DNA from: an uncultured Anaerolineales bacterium
GTDB lineage: Bacteria > Chloroflexota > Anaerolineae > Anaerolineales > UBA4823
Assembly: GCA_937928795.1 (NCBI GenBank)
Contig: CALFWB010000025.1
Span: 1-42,166 of the forward strand
DNA: 42,166 bases
Direction of reading: 5' to 3'
Shown here: one piece after another, positions 31,174 through 40,277 of the stretch
How positions within the stretch are numbered: position 1 is the stretch's first letter
How the letters are laid out: each line of letters starts with the position of its first letter
The notes under the pieces: model-generated
The model's database searches: none
What the model saw: the letters and a program-made list of their open reading frames with translations, nothing else
What the model was told of the DNA's origin: nothing
Position numbers and translations under genes: made by a program

Positions 31174-32070
31174 CTAAAGCAAGCCCATGACTTCTTGGCG
31201 AGTCGGCAAAGAAGGCTGTGCGCCGAGACGGGTCACTGCGAGGGCGCCAGCCGCATTCCCCCAACGGGCGGCCTCAATCAGCGACTTGCCTTCCGCCCAC
31301 GCCACCGCAAAAGCGCCGACAAAGGCATCGCCAGCCGCCGTCGTATCCACGGCTTTCACAGGATGAGCAGGAATAGCAGAGCGTTCCATTCTCTGCACGA
31401 CCAAGCTGCCTTGCTCGCCTAACGTGATAATCAGAGTCTTCACCCCACGCGCCAAGAGAGCTTGGGCAGCTTGCTCGACCTCTTGTTTGCCGCTCAGGAG
31501 TTGTAATTCGCTCTCATTCGGGATGAGCACGTCAATCTGCCGTAAAAGTTCATCGGGCAGGGGTTGGGCAGGCGCAGGATTCAAGGCAACTGGAACAGCA
31601 TGGCGCTGTGCCACGCAGATAGCCTCTGCCACAGTTTCCAACGGACATTCCAACTGAAGGACTAGCACTTGCGCCTGCTTAATCGCTTCTTCTGCCCCCC
31701 AAATATCTTCGGGACTTAACCTCCCGTTGGCGCCTGGCACAACGACAATAGCGTTATTGCCGCCCTCTTCAACCGTAATCAAGGCAACGCCGCTAGCCGC
31801 CTCTGGGTCACGGCGGATATAGGTCAGGTCAACTTGGTCTCGCTCGAGGGTTTCCAAAAGCGCGTCACCGAATCCATCCTGTCCAACGCGACCAATCATC
31901 GAAACCTTTCCGCCCATGCGCGCAATGGCAACCGCCTGATTGGCTCCCTTTCCGCCTGGGAAGGTGCGAAAATCGCTACCTAGAATGGTTTCCCCTAAAC
32001 GAGGCAAGCGCGGCGCGCGCACCACTAAATCCATATTAATGCTCCCCACAACGGCCAAACGAGCGCTCAT
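31174..32070 (-). CDS. rbsK: ribokinase
   Basis: A 298-residue PfkB-family sugar kinase that fits ribokinase: GSINMDLVVRAPRLPRLGET at the start, FPGGKGANQAVAIARMGG, NPAPAQPLP and the catalytic anion-hole motif DTTAAGDAFVGAF. It phosphorylates D-ribose at O5, feeding the pentose phosphate pathway. GGAGG is 8 bases before the ATG. No ribose transporter or rbsD adjoins it, so another PfkB sugar substrate cannot be excluded. Confidence 0.88.
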   Translation of the reverse strand: MSARLAVVGSINMDLVVRAPRLPRLGETILGSDFRTFPGGKGANQAVAIARMGGKVSMIGRVGQDGFGDALLETLERDQVDLTYIRRDPEAASGVALITVEEGGNNAIVVVPGANGRLSPEDIWGAEEAIKQAQVLVLQLECPLETVAEAICVAQRHAVPVALNPAPAQPLPDELLRQIDVLIPNESELQLLSGKQEVEQAAQALLARGVKTLIITLGEQGSLVVQRMERSAIPAHPVKAVDTTAAGDAFVGAFAVAWAEGKSLIEAARWGNAAGALAVTRLGAQPSLPTRQEVMGLL

Positions 32071-32136
32071 TGAAAAACCTCCATCTTACAGATGCAAATC
32101 GGTGGCGAAGTTGGTTAATTTAACCACGCCCATGCC

Positions 32137-35100
32137 TTAACTAAATAACATCTCCAAGTCATCCTTGGTCAACGACTTAAAAACGCTGCCCTCAGCACGG
32201 ATAAGTTGATCGACAAGCTGTCGCTTTTTCTCTTGAAGCAGCAAGATTTTCTCCTCCACCGTATCTCGAAGGATCACCTTATAAATAAAAACCGGCTTAT
32301 CCTGCCCAATACGGTGCGTTCGGTCGGCCGCCTGACGTTCGACAGCCGGGTTCCACCACGGGTCAAGATGGATGACATAATCAGCAGCAGTCAAATTCAA
32401 ACCCACTCCTCCGGCTTTCAAGCTAATCAGAAAGAATGGTAGATTTGGATCGTTCTGAAAGGCATCCACTTGCGTTTGGCGGTCATACGTTTTTCCATCT
32501 AAGTACGCATAAGGGACAGAGCGACTATCCAACTCCTGACGCAAAAGGCGCAGCGCCTCCACAAATTGAGAAAACACCAGCGCCTTATGTCCTTCTTGCT
32601 GCAAGGTCTCCAACGTTTCCAACAACCAAACAAATTTGGGTGCCTCTCCCTGAAAGTTCGGATCAACCAGGGCAGGATGAATGCTGATCTGGCGCAAGCG
32701 CAGCAATCCTTCCAAGATTCTCATGCGCTGATCATTGGTCATTTCAGCCTCATCTAAGAGGCCGATCAGCAAAGCGCGATAGTAATCGCGAGTCTTCTTA
32801 TAAAGTTTCTCCTGTTCATCACTCATTTCAGCATAGACCAGCCGTTCTTCTCGCGGCGGCAATTCGGGGGCAACTTGGGCTTTTGTGCGGCGCAAAATAA
32901 ACGGGTGCACGATCTTGCGCAAAGTTTCTGCTGTTTCTTCATCCCCTTTGGCTTCAATCGGATTGGCAAATTCACGGCGAAAAGTCTCCAAATTGCCTAA
33001 CAAACCCGGTTGGAGGAAAGCAAATTGAGACCAAAGTTCAAAGGTGTTATTCTCGATCGGTGTTCCTGTCATCACTAGGCGATGTTTGCTATTGAGCAAT
33101 CGCACGGCTTTAGCGCTTTGGGCAAGCGGGTTCTTAACGGCTTGGGATTCGTCTAAAATCACAATATCAAAGTGATACTTGCGCAACTTCTCCACGTCAC
33201 GCAAAACAATGCCATAGGTTGTGAGGACGACATCGACTTCATTGAAGGCTTCGAGGTCTTTCGGGCGGTCGGCCTTGCTGTAATCTAAAAAGCGCAACTC
33301 AGGCGTAAACCGCTCCGCCTCCCGTTGCCAGTTGACCAACAAAGATTTCGGGACTACCAAGAGATGGGCAGTAGAGGGTTTTTGGGTTTCTTTGATGGAC
33401 TGTAAAAACGCCAGCATTTGAACCGTTTTGCCAAGCCCCATGTCATCTGCCAGACAGCCACCCAGTTGATACCGATAGAGAAAATGCAGCCAATCATAGC
33501 CAGCTTTTTGATACGGACGCAGTTCCCCGCGAAAGCCCTGCGGCAGAGGTTGGGGTTCAATTTGTTCAAAATCGCGCAGGCGTTTGCGCAGGTGTTCAAA
33601 CGCTTCAAAACCCTCCCGTAGCTCAGCTTCTTCCAGCAAGAGATCCACCAACGGAAGCTGCGCTTCGCTTATCTTTAAGCCTTGCTCAGTGCCTTTTCCC
33701 AAGGCGAGGGCTTTCTTTAACCGCTTGATCCACTCTTCCGGAATCTGCCCGATCGATCCGTCAGCCAGTTTGACATAGCGCTCTCCCTTCAAAATCGCCG
33801 AACGCACTTCCTTCCAATTTGCCTTCTGATCGCCGAATTGCACGACAACGGATATATCAAACCAATCGATGCCCGAAGAAATTTGCATCGAGAGGGTCGG
33901 TCGGACCCGGTTCACCCGCACCGACTTGATCCGTTCTTCACCAAAGATTTCAAAGCCCTCCTCAAGCAATGAAGGAACAACCTTAGTCAAAAAGTCCAAA
34001 ACGTGGACTTTGGCGCGCAGGGTATATCTCCCTGCCTCGCTTGCCGATAAGCGTTTTAGACCATACCGAGTTCCCCCTAATTCACTTTCAACGGTATCTT
34101 CAAGGGTGCGGTTACGACGGACAAAATTCACCCTCCCGCTTTCTTTTTGTGGGAGGACAAGATAGCCTTCTACATTTTCATATGGCACTTCTTTGCCTAA
34201 GTAATCAAAGCGCAATTCGGCGATCAATTCTTTGTTTTTCTCAGAAAGATAAAGGCGGGGCCGAGGCTGAATCTCCTCAATATATTCGATCCCATCCCCA
34301 ACCAGCGGAATTGTTTCGGCAACTTTTACAAAGTACTTATCCAAAAATTGCTGTGCAAACTCTGCTGGGATATGGATTTTCGGTTGTTTTAGTAATTCCT
34401 CCAGTAAAAATCCAGAAGGATGGAACACTCGCACCAAGGTTTTGTCAATGAGGAGCACAGGAGGCCTGTCTTGAACTAGAAAAGCCTTGTTACTGCTCAG
34501 AGAATGTAATTTTCCCCCCATCGTCAGGGCGAGGTTCAAGTCATAGCCCTTTTCGGTTTGATTGACCATCATCACCGCTTTCTCTGGTGTCGGATGGAAC
34601 TCCAGACGGTGATATAAACTCCCTGTTGTGCTACAAGCATAAAGGAGCACTGGTGTACGCCAAAACCATTCTAAACGATTGCTATAAGTTGGGTAGCTGA
34701 CAGCAAAGACCGTTGCCAGGAGATAGGCACCGCTTTCTGCGTTTAGACAATAGGAAATATCCCCCAAAGAACGCACAGGCTCTCCTTTTCGATTGGATTG
34801 CGTCTGAAGATAGCGATCTAATTCATCGGGATCGTTCCAGTTGATTCGATCCAATTCTGCTTGAGAAATTTTGCCAAGATAAACTCGCAAAGGCAAGACA
34901 TCCCACGGGGGACGGGTTCTTTCGAGCAACCCAAAAACGATCACGTATCGGCGTGCGGAGGTCGAACTATGATAGGTGGAAGATGTCCACTGTCCTTGTT
35001 TGATCAAAGCATCTAATTTACGCTGCCAAGCAATTGCCGGCGGGATTGGCACTTGACTGCGCGCTTTCACAGCCGTCGCAACTAGGTGCTTACAAAAATA

Positions 35101-35340
35101 GCCTCCCTCGCCTACCGGACAAGTGCAGGAATAATGCAACTCATCCCCCTCTATCCCTAGCACAACTCGATAATCCCAAGAGCCTCTAACCTGAGCTTCT
35201 ATTCGATCATGGGATACGTAGGTCAAGGTTATCCGATTTTCGTAAACATATTCAAGACTGCGTTGATAATTCGGGTAGCCAGCCAAACGAAAGAGGACAG
35301 AGTCTTCTAGATAATCCGCGAGAACAACTTGTTTACCCAT
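32137..35340 (-). CDS. SWIM zinc-finger SNF2-family ATPase
   Basis: A 1067-residue protein. Near residues 90-110 a SWIM finger (CTCPVGEGGYFCKH) is present. A long middle region follows (about 120-600), probably the bacterial SNF2-associated domain. The C-terminal SNF2 helicase core has GGCLADDMGLGKTVQML (Walker A), VILDESQAVKNP (motif II, DESQ), VMTGTPIENN (motif III), FSQFVEALRLL and ADRTHRIGQ (motif VI). It would translocate on double-stranded DNA and remodel nucleoprotein complexes such as stalled RNA polymerase. It stands alone and lacks neighbours of phage-defence systems such as DISARM. Only a weak ribosome-binding site precedes the ATG. Confidence 0.9.
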   Translation of the reverse strand: MGKQVVLADYLEDSVLFRLAGYPNYQRSLEYVYENRITLTYVSHDRIEAQVRGSWDYRVVLGIEGDELHYSCTCPVGEGGYFCKHLVATAVKARSQVPIPPAIAWQRKLDALIKQGQWTSSTYHSSTSARRYVIVFGLLERTRPPWDVLPLRVYLGKISQAELDRINWNDPDELDRYLQTQSNRKGEPVRSLGDISYCLNAESGAYLLATVFAVSYPTYSNRLEWFWRTPVLLYACSTTGSLYHRLEFHPTPEKAVMMVNQTEKGYDLNLALTMGGKLHSLSSNKAFLVQDRPPVLLIDKTLVRVFHPSGFLLEELLKQPKIHIPAEFAQQFLDKYFVKVAETIPLVGDGIEYIEEIQPRPRLYLSEKNKELIAELRFDYLGKEVPYENVEGYLVLPQKESGRVNFVRRNRTLEDTVESELGGTRYGLKRLSASEAGRYTLRAKVHVLDFLTKVVPSLLEEGFEIFGEERIKSVRVNRVRPTLSMQISSGIDWFDISVVVQFGDQKANWKEVRSAILKGERYVKLADGSIGQIPEEWIKRLKKALALGKGTEQGLKISEAQLPLVDLLLEEAELREGFEAFEHLRKRLRDFEQIEPQPLPQGFRGELRPYQKAGYDWLHFLYRYQLGGCLADDMGLGKTVQMLAFLQSIKETQKPSTAHLLVVPKSLLVNWQREAERFTPELRFLDYSKADRPKDLEAFNEVDVVLTTYGIVLRDVEKLRKYHFDIVILDESQAVKNPLAQSAKAVRLLNSKHRLVMTGTPIENNTFELWSQFAFLQPGLLGNLETFRREFANPIEAKGDEETAETLRKIVHPFILRRTKAQVAPELPPREERLVYAEMSDEQEKLYKKTRDYYRALLIGLLDEAEMTNDQRMRILEGLLRLRQISIHPALVDPNFQGEAPKFVWLLETLETLQQEGHKALVFSQFVEALRLLRQELDSRSVPYAYLDGKTYDRQTQVDAFQNDPNLPFFLISLKAGGVGLNLTAADYVIHLDPWWNPAVERQAADRTHRIGQDKPVFIYKVILRDTVEEKILLLQEKKRQLVDQLIRAEGSVFKSLTKDDLEMLFS

Positions 35341-35578
35341 TCTTCAACCAAAATCTTATATTTATAAATAGTGCGTTTCGCTCTATAAATAAATATCTTA
35401 CCATAAAGAAAAAGCGAAAAGAGAATACTGGCAAAAGAGATCGGCAATTCTAAACTAAACGAACCTCAGTCCGGGTTAGCCTCTTGAGCCGTACCCATGT
35501 GCGGAACACAACCAGGCGAAGGGTTGAACGCCTGAGAGCTACCAGCATGTATCAAACCTTGTCGCTGCGCAAACAAGG

Positions 35579-35584
35579 TATAAT
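35579..35584 (+). promoter_or_regulatory. -10 element of a leaderless promoter, first DUF4491 gene
   Basis: TATAAT at 35579-35584 ends seven bases before the GTG at 35592. A weak -35 can be drawn near 35557-35563 with a spacer of about 15-16 bases. Transcription would start at or one base before the start codon. No Shine-Dalgarno sequence precedes the GTG. Confidence 0.5.
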
Positions 35585-35591
35585 CTCCCCA

Positions 35592-35987
35592 GTGCAAATC
35601 AATGTTGTCGGCCTAATCTCCGCTCTGGTGACTTTCTTGGGAATCGCCTTCGGACATATTGCCGTCCGCTGGATCGAGTTTCGCATTGTGCATCTCTGGA
35701 TCCCTGCGTTGCTTTTTTTATTGGGTGGCATCGCTATGGAAACCAAATCCTTTGCCTCAACCAACCTGCCCAGCAAAATCATCTTGGGCATCTTGGGATT
35801 CATCTTCTTGTGGGATGCAGTCGAGCTATTTCGCCAAGAACGGCGCGTGCGGCGTGGGCATGCTCCAGCCAATCCCCAGAATCCTCGTCATCGCCGTTTT
35901 TTGGAAAATCCCTCTTCGGCGGCTACCACCATCGATCTCCTAAGAGACGAAATCCATCCTATTCTCAACTCAAGGTTCAAAAGCTGA
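35592..35987 (+). CDS. DUF4491-family membrane protein, copy 1
   Basis: A 131-residue protein with three predicted TM helices (NVVGLISALVTFLGIAFGHI, LWIPALLFLLGGIAM and ILGILGFIFLWDAVELF) and the family ending VRRGHAPANPQNP. Family proteins start directly with the first helix, so the GTG at 35592 fits better than ATGs at 35484 or 35547. Those would add a basic tail upstream of the -10 sequence. The extra C-terminal tail after residue 100 is not part of the usual family. Function unknown. Its TGA overlaps the next ATG by one base. Confidence 0.7.
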   Translation: MQINVVGLISALVTFLGIAFGHIAVRWIEFRIVHLWIPALLFLLGGIAMETKSFASTNLPSKIILGILGFIFLWDAVELFRQERRVRRGHAPANPQNPRHRRFLENPSSAATTIDLLRDEIHPILNSRFKS

Positions 35988-36319
35988 TGGAAGAATTTGG
36001 CATTCTGCTCGGTCTCCTCACCCTCCTGACCATCGGTCTAGGATTTCCACTGGTGATCTGGGTTGAACGCTGGTTCGGCTGGCTTTGGTGGCCCTATCTG
36101 CTTGGGTTTGGCATCTTGCTTGTTTTCGCCTCACTTTTCACGCAAAACATCTGGTGCTCTGCTTGGCTTGGTGTGCTCGGTGCCACTTTCGCTTGGGGGT
36201 CCACAGAGCTAAAAAAACAAGCCCGCCGCGCCGAATTGGGCTGGTTTCCCAATCACCCCCAAAAAATTGACCCGCCCTTCAAAGAGGTTATCCGCAAATG
36301 GAAAGCTCCCAGCATCTAA
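35987..36319 (+). CDS. DUF4491-family membrane protein, copy 2
   Basis: A 110-residue paralog of the preceding protein, with helices FGILLGLLTLLTIGLGFPLV, LWWPYLLGFGILLVFASLF and AWLGVLGATFAWGSTEL, then the family ending ELGWFPNHPQK. The ATG at 35987 overlaps the previous stop (TGATG), and its 3' end overlaps era by 22 bases, so all three genes are translationally linked. Two adjacent copies suggest a heterodimeric membrane unit (inference). Confidence 0.75.
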   Translation: MEEFGILLGLLTLLTIGLGFPLVIWVERWFGWLWWPYLLGFGILLVFASLFTQNIWCSAWLGVLGATFAWGSTELKKQARRAELGWFPNHPQKIDPPFKEVIRKWKAPSI

Positions 36320-37215
36320 CCAACACCGATTACCGGGCCGGTTTCATCGCCGTAATCGGCAAACCCAATGTGGGCAAATCGACCCTGATGAATGTTTTAC
36401 TGCAGCAAAAGATCGCAGCCGTCTCCCCGCGACCACAGACAACCCGCAAACAGCAACTGGGTATCCTGACCACGGAAAAAGCTCAAATCATTTTTGTTGA
36501 CACCCCCGGCTTCCATACACCCCGCCACAAGTTGGGCGAAAAGATGCTCAAAGCTGCCCTGAAAGCCATTGAAGACGCAGATGGATTGCTCTTCCTGCTG
36601 GATGTCAGCGAGCCCTTGACCCAAGAAGACAGCGACTTAGCCAACCAATTGCAACCCCATCAGATGACAAAACCTCTCGTCATTGCCCTGAACAAAATCG
36701 ACATCGCCAAAGAAGAATTTTTAGCCCAAGCCGAAAGTTTGGTAGGCAAGCATTTCCCAAACGCTAAAGTGCTACAGATTTCGTGTTTACGAGGCGATAA
36801 CTTAGACCGCTTAATTGATCTTTTGACGGAGTGCTTACCCGTCAGTGAGCCTCTCTATCCCGAAGATCAGATCACCGACTACTATGAACGTGAAATTGCG
36901 GCCGAATTAATTCGCGAATCCGCCCTGCATATCTTGCGCGATGAAGTGCCCCACGGCATCGCCGTGCGCATCGATCAATACCAAGAAAAGGATGAAAACC
37001 TTGTCGTGATTGATGCCACAATGATCGTAGAAAAAGAAACGCACAAGGCAATCGTCATCGGTGCAGGGGGAAATATGATCAAAAAAATTGGCACCCAAGC
37101 GCGACAAGAGATTGAAGCGATGAGCGGTCGCAAAGTCTTCCTGAACTTACACGTCAAAGTCCAAAAGAACTGGCGCAAAAACGACACCTACCTTAAATGG
37201 CTAGGTTATACCTAA
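36298..37215 (+). CDS. era: GTPase Era
   Basis: A 305-residue Era, the GTPase that binds the 3' end of 16S rRNA during 30S maturation. G1 is GKPNVGKST (21-29), the switch region is PRPQTTRKQQLGIL, G3 is DTPGFH and G4 is NKID. The C-terminal KH domain contains VIGAGGNMIKKIGTQARQEIE. Length is normal. It is the last gene of the DUF4491 pair operon. The usual neighbours ybeY, cdd or recO are absent. Confidence 0.96.
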   Translation: MESSQHLTNTDYRAGFIAVIGKPNVGKSTLMNVLLQQKIAAVSPRPQTTRKQQLGILTTEKAQIIFVDTPGFHTPRHKLGEKMLKAALKAIEDADGLLFLLDVSEPLTQEDSDLANQLQPHQMTKPLVIALNKIDIAKEEFLAQAESLVGKHFPNAKVLQISCLRGDNLDRLIDLLTECLPVSEPLYPEDQITDYYEREIAAELIRESALHILRDEVPHGIAVRIDQYQEKDENLVVIDATMIVEKETHKAIVIGAGGNMIKKIGTQARQEIEAMSGRKVFLNLHVKVQKNWRKNDTYLKWLGYT

Positions 37216-37236
37216 ACCCTTCTGGCTAGTCTTAGC

Positions 37237-37254
37237 AAAAAGAGAGGCCCTCTC
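37237..37254 (-). terminator. weak terminator for the AIM24-family gene
   Basis: On the minus strand, GAGAGG (37254-37249) pairs with CCTCTC (37247-37242) and is followed by five T residues (complement of 37237-37241). It lies about 90 bases past the stop at 37344 and opposite the era 3' end. The stem is short, so termination may be partial. Confidence 0.4.
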
Positions 37255-37343
37255 CTTGCTTATCCCCTTCTGCGCAGGGAGAAGGCTGAACTATCACAAC
37301 TTGCTGTGTCTCTGCGTTTGCTCTTTCTTCAGTAACCTGATCC

Positions 37344-38111
37344 TCAACTGCCGCTGATCAAGCCTTTGAGAATTTGTCCTCCCATTCCGGCCACCCCAGA
37401 TTGTTCGTCACCTCGGGCGGAGAGGGAGAGGCCGCGCTTAATCCGATCCACCAAGCGAGCAAAAGGCAGGCTTTGCAAATAGACCTTGCCGGGTCCGGTC
37501 AGGCGAGCCAAGAACAAACCCTCGCCGCCGAAAAGGGCATTTTTGAATCCGCCTACAAATTGGATGTCATAATCCACCGTGGTGGCAAAAGCGACAATAC
37601 AGCCAGTATCCACTCGCAATGACTCTCCAGCAGCCAAGTCCTTCTCGACCACGGTTCCGCCGGCGTGGACAAACACCATTCCATCCCCTTTTAGACGCTG
37701 TAAGATAAAGCCCTCACCACCAAACAAGCCAGCCCCAATTTTCTTTGTAAAGGCAACCTCAATCTCGGTTCCCTGCGCCGCTGCTAAAAAGGAGTCCTTT
37801 TGGCAGAGCACCTCACCGCGAAATTGGTCTAAATCGAAAGGCACAATACTGCCCGGATAGGGGGCTGCAAAAGCCACACAACGCGGTTTGCTATCGGTGT
37901 TGTGAAATGTGGTCACAAAGAAACTTTCGCCTGTGAGGACGCGCTTAAGCCCCTTGAGAAGGCCACCTCCAGTGGTGGTTTGCATTTGGATGCCATTTTC
38001 CATATAGGTCATTGTTCCGGCTTCGGCTTGCACCCCTTCACCTGGATCCAAAATAACTTCCACCAACTGCAGTTCTTCACCGTAGATTCGATACTCGATC
38101 ACATCAGCCAT
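37344..38111 (-). CDS. AIM24/TIGR00266-family protein
   Basis: A 255-residue protein of the widespread family TIGR00266, made of a repeated beta domain related to mitochondrial AIM24. Typical blocks are VEVILDPGEGVQAEAGTMTY, LKGLKRVLTGESFFVT and GGFKNALFGGEGLFLARLTG; the paired FGGEGF/FGGEGL loops reflect the internal duplication. The C-terminus is Gly/Ser-rich. Biochemical function is unknown. GAGGAG is 6 bases before the ATG. It is downstream of the ECF sigma operon with a 65-base gap. Confidence 0.88.
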   Translation of the reverse strand: MADVIEYRIYGEELQLVEVILDPGEGVQAEAGTMTYMENGIQMQTTTGGGLLKGLKRVLTGESFFVTTFHNTDSKPRCVAFAAPYPGSIVPFDLDQFRGEVLCQKDSFLAAAQGTEIEVAFTKKIGAGLFGGEGFILQRLKGDGMVFVHAGGTVVEKDLAAGESLRVDTGCIVAFATTVDYDIQFVGGFKNALFGGEGLFLARLTGPGKVYLQSLPFARLVDRIKRGLSLSARGDEQSGVAGMGGQILKGLISGS

Positions 38112-38176
38112 TTCATACTCCTCATCAATAAAATTCTCAAATTACCATCATAAAATTATCTGAACCCCATAGCAAC

Positions 38177-39118
38177 TCATAGGGTCATCTCCTTAATTCC
38201 AAATTGAGTGAGGACAACCGCCCCAAAACCGATCAACCCCACACTAAAGGGGATAATCCACCCGATACAAGGGACGAGGGCAGAAACACTATTCAAGACC
38301 AAAGTTAAGATAAACGTACCCACCCCAGCCGAGATCGGCAAAGACCAGCTTTGCTTGAGTAAATCTGCCAGACGCCGCCCCGTTTCCAAGCCAATCGCAA
38401 GGATGCCCAAGAACCACCCTAAAACAGCTAAAATAAAGCCCAGAAAAGCGACCGGAATTAAGATCAGGGTTACCGCTAACAAGATGATCCCCACCGTGAC
38501 AACCACCACCGAAAACAACCCCACGCTGCCGGCGATGACGACTTGATCACGCACTGCGTTTGCCATGCGCTCCAACGGTTTAGGGAATAAAAGCCCGACA
38601 AGGATGGCTAGAGCGCTCCAAGCAAAGAGACGGAAGAAAAAGCCGCCCCATTTCATCCAACTGCGGGCAAGCCAATCCAGGTTAGGCACTTCGATTCGGA
38701 AAGGATAAACCGCAGCAAAGGGACGGATCGACTCAAAGCGCATGATCTGCCCTGCGACTCTAGCCCCCTCTCGTTCCTCGTAGTCCGACCCAAACAGAAT
38801 CACATCACCCAGCACCTGAGCTGTTGGTTGCAAGGCGATTTCCCCGCCAAAGCCGACAATATCGCCAGCCACCTCGCCAGAACAAGTCAAATTACCCCCA
38901 AAGAAGGCAATATTCCCTTTGATAGATGACCCCTGCTTCAGCTCTGCAACTCCTCCAAAGACAACCAAATCCCCCTCAAGGATTTCACCCTCTTCAAGGG
39001 TAAACTCCCCTCCGAATACCACCTTGCTCTCCCTCAACCCTCCAGCCAGTGCTCCAAACGGATTGCCCAAAGTGAACAGGAGAACTGCGAGAAAGGCAAA
39101 AAGCAACCTTCGTTTCAT
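38177..39118 (-). CDS. polymer-forming (bactofilin-like) membrane protein
   Basis: A 313-residue protein with a signal peptide (1-26), then a right-handed beta-helix-like region with repeats GDLVVFGG, GNIAFFGG, GDIVGFGG and GDVILFGS (about 45-115). About four to five hydrophobic helices follow from residue 155. The external beta region and membrane domain suggest a cell-envelope scaffold or sensor. Its ATG overlaps the stop of the anti-sigma gene by four bases, so it is a likely structural or signalling output of the sigma system. Confidence 0.8.
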   Translation of the reverse strand: MKRRLLFAFLAVLLFTLGNPFGALAGGLRESKVVFGGEFTLEEGEILEGDLVVFGGVAELKQGSSIKGNIAFFGGNLTCSGEVAGDIVGFGGEIALQPTAQVLGDVILFGSDYEEREGARVAGQIMRFESIRPFAAVYPFRIEVPNLDWLARSWMKWGGFFFRLFAWSALAILVGLLFPKPLERMANAVRDQVVIAGSVGLFSVVVVTVGIILLAVTLILIPVAFLGFILAVLGWFLGILAIGLETGRRLADLLKQSWSLPISAGVGTFILTLVLNSVSALVPCIGWIIPFSVGLIGFGAVVLTQFGIKEMTL

Positions 39119-39654
39119 TGAGTCCCTAACCTTCCAAAACTGAACTTGCGCAACATTGCCAGCCAGATGATCGTCACCCCCATAAAGGCGACACCCAGCG
39201 AAATTTGCATTGCGGGAGTCACAACCTCTGCCAACGCTCGGAACACGGTCACCACAAAAGTCGAAATGCCGTCCACAAGCGGGATGAGGGCGCTGAGGTT
39301 ATAGAGAGCGATCACCAGTCGCATCCATAGCGGTTGAGAGGGAAAGGCAACAAGGAGATAGAAAGGTAAGGCAAAAACGGCTGCCAAGAACGAGTTAATC
39401 AAAAAGACAAGCAAAGCTCTTCGTTGTTGAGCTTGAGCATTCCTGTGCAGATAGTGTTCCCGCCAACGCTGGCTAAATCCTTGGCGTGGAGCCACCCATT
39501 GCGCCAAGCGAAGTTCTATTTGGGTTTCTTGCCAAGCAGCGCGCAACGCCCGACACCGATCGCAGCTCTGTAAGTGCTCCTCTAGCAGAAGTTGTTCTTC
39601 TGGCGGCAGAGGCTCATCGGCAAACAAGCGTTCCTCAAAAAACCGGTGATTCAT
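39115..39654 (-). CDS. zinc-finger anti-sigma factor
   Basis: A 179-residue membrane protein. The N-terminal anti-sigma zinc motif is His27-x3-Cys31-x2-Cys34 (EEHLQSCDRC). Three hydrophobic segments follow (around 85-110, 118-140 and 148-172). It would hold the sigma factor encoded immediately upstream at the membrane. The two genes overlap by 20 bases. How the signal is sensed (redox or proteolysis) cannot be told. Confidence 0.85.
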   Translation of the reverse strand: MNHRFFEERLFADEPLPPEEQLLLEEHLQSCDRCRALRAAWQETQIELRLAQWVAPRQGFSQRWREHYLHRNAQAQQRRALLVFLINSFLAAVFALPFYLLVAFPSQPLWMRLVIALYNLSALIPLVDGISTFVVTVFRALAEVVTPAMQISLGVAFMGVTIIWLAMLRKFSFGRLGTQ

Positions 39655-40258
39655 ATCCCTTCCTTTCTACCTCTCCAAACGTTGTTGGGTATTTCTCCAG
39701 CCAGCTTTGTGCCAAGGCTCGCCGAGCGCGATGCAAACGGCTCTTGACGGCGCTCACGGTTAGCGAGAGGGTTTGGGCGATTTCTTCGTAAGAAAAATCG
39801 TACCAATAATATAAGACCACGGTCGCCCGATCGAGCTCGGATAATGTCTTAAGCAGTTGTTGGATGCGCTGTTGGTCCTCGCGCAAGCTAATGGTCGTCT
39901 CAGGAAGTGGGTCATGACCCGCAAATTCGATGTCCGGTACATCTTCTAGAGAAAAGACGGTCATTTTCCGTTTCCGAATTTGATCGATACAATAATGGGC
40001 TGCAATCGAAAGCAACCAAGTGGCAAATGAGCGTTGTTGATCGAATTTGCGTAAAGAGTGAAATGCCCGCAGGAAGGTTTCTTGGGCGGCATCCTCCGCA
40101 TCCTCGGCATTGCCCAACATGCGATAACAAAGGTTGTACACAGAGCGCTGATAGAGCTCAATCAATTGCACAAAGGCTTCGCTATCGCCCAAAAGAGCAG
40201 ACCGAATCCATAGCAGTTCTTGTTCTTTGCTGCCTTCGCCTTGAACTGTCGCTTTCAT
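39635..40258 (-). CDS. ECF-family RNA polymerase sigma factor
   Basis: A 207-residue group IV sigma factor. Region 2 has YRMLGNAEDAEDAAQETFLR and FATWLLSIAAHYCID. Region 4 has FSYEEIAQTLSLTVSAVKSR. The short region 3 and lack of region 1 are typical. It is cotranscribed with its anti-sigma and a polymer-forming membrane protein, suggesting an envelope-stress response. A SigW-like promoter upstream suggests that it drives its own operon. Confidence 0.93.
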   Translation of the reverse strand: MKATVQGEGSKEQELLWIRSALLGDSEAFVQLIELYQRSVYNLCYRMLGNAEDAEDAAQETFLRAFHSLRKFDQQRSFATWLLSIAAHYCIDQIRKRKMTVFSLEDVPDIEFAGHDPLPETTISLREDQQRIQQLLKTLSELDRATVVLYYWYDFSYEEIAQTLSLTVSAVKSRLHRARRALAQSWLEKYPTTFGEVERKGYESPVF

Positions 40259-40277
40259 TATTTCATCCTTCTTTCTA

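Noticed and set aside
32137-35340. SNF2 protein as part of a phage-defence island
   Set aside because: Neighbours are ribokinase, DUF4491 proteins and era; no methylase, nuclease, PLD or other defence gene adjoins it.
35420-35545. tRNA-like sequence upstream of the DUF4491 genes
   Set aside because: No acceptor stem, T-loop GTTCRA or cloverleaf pairing could be traced.
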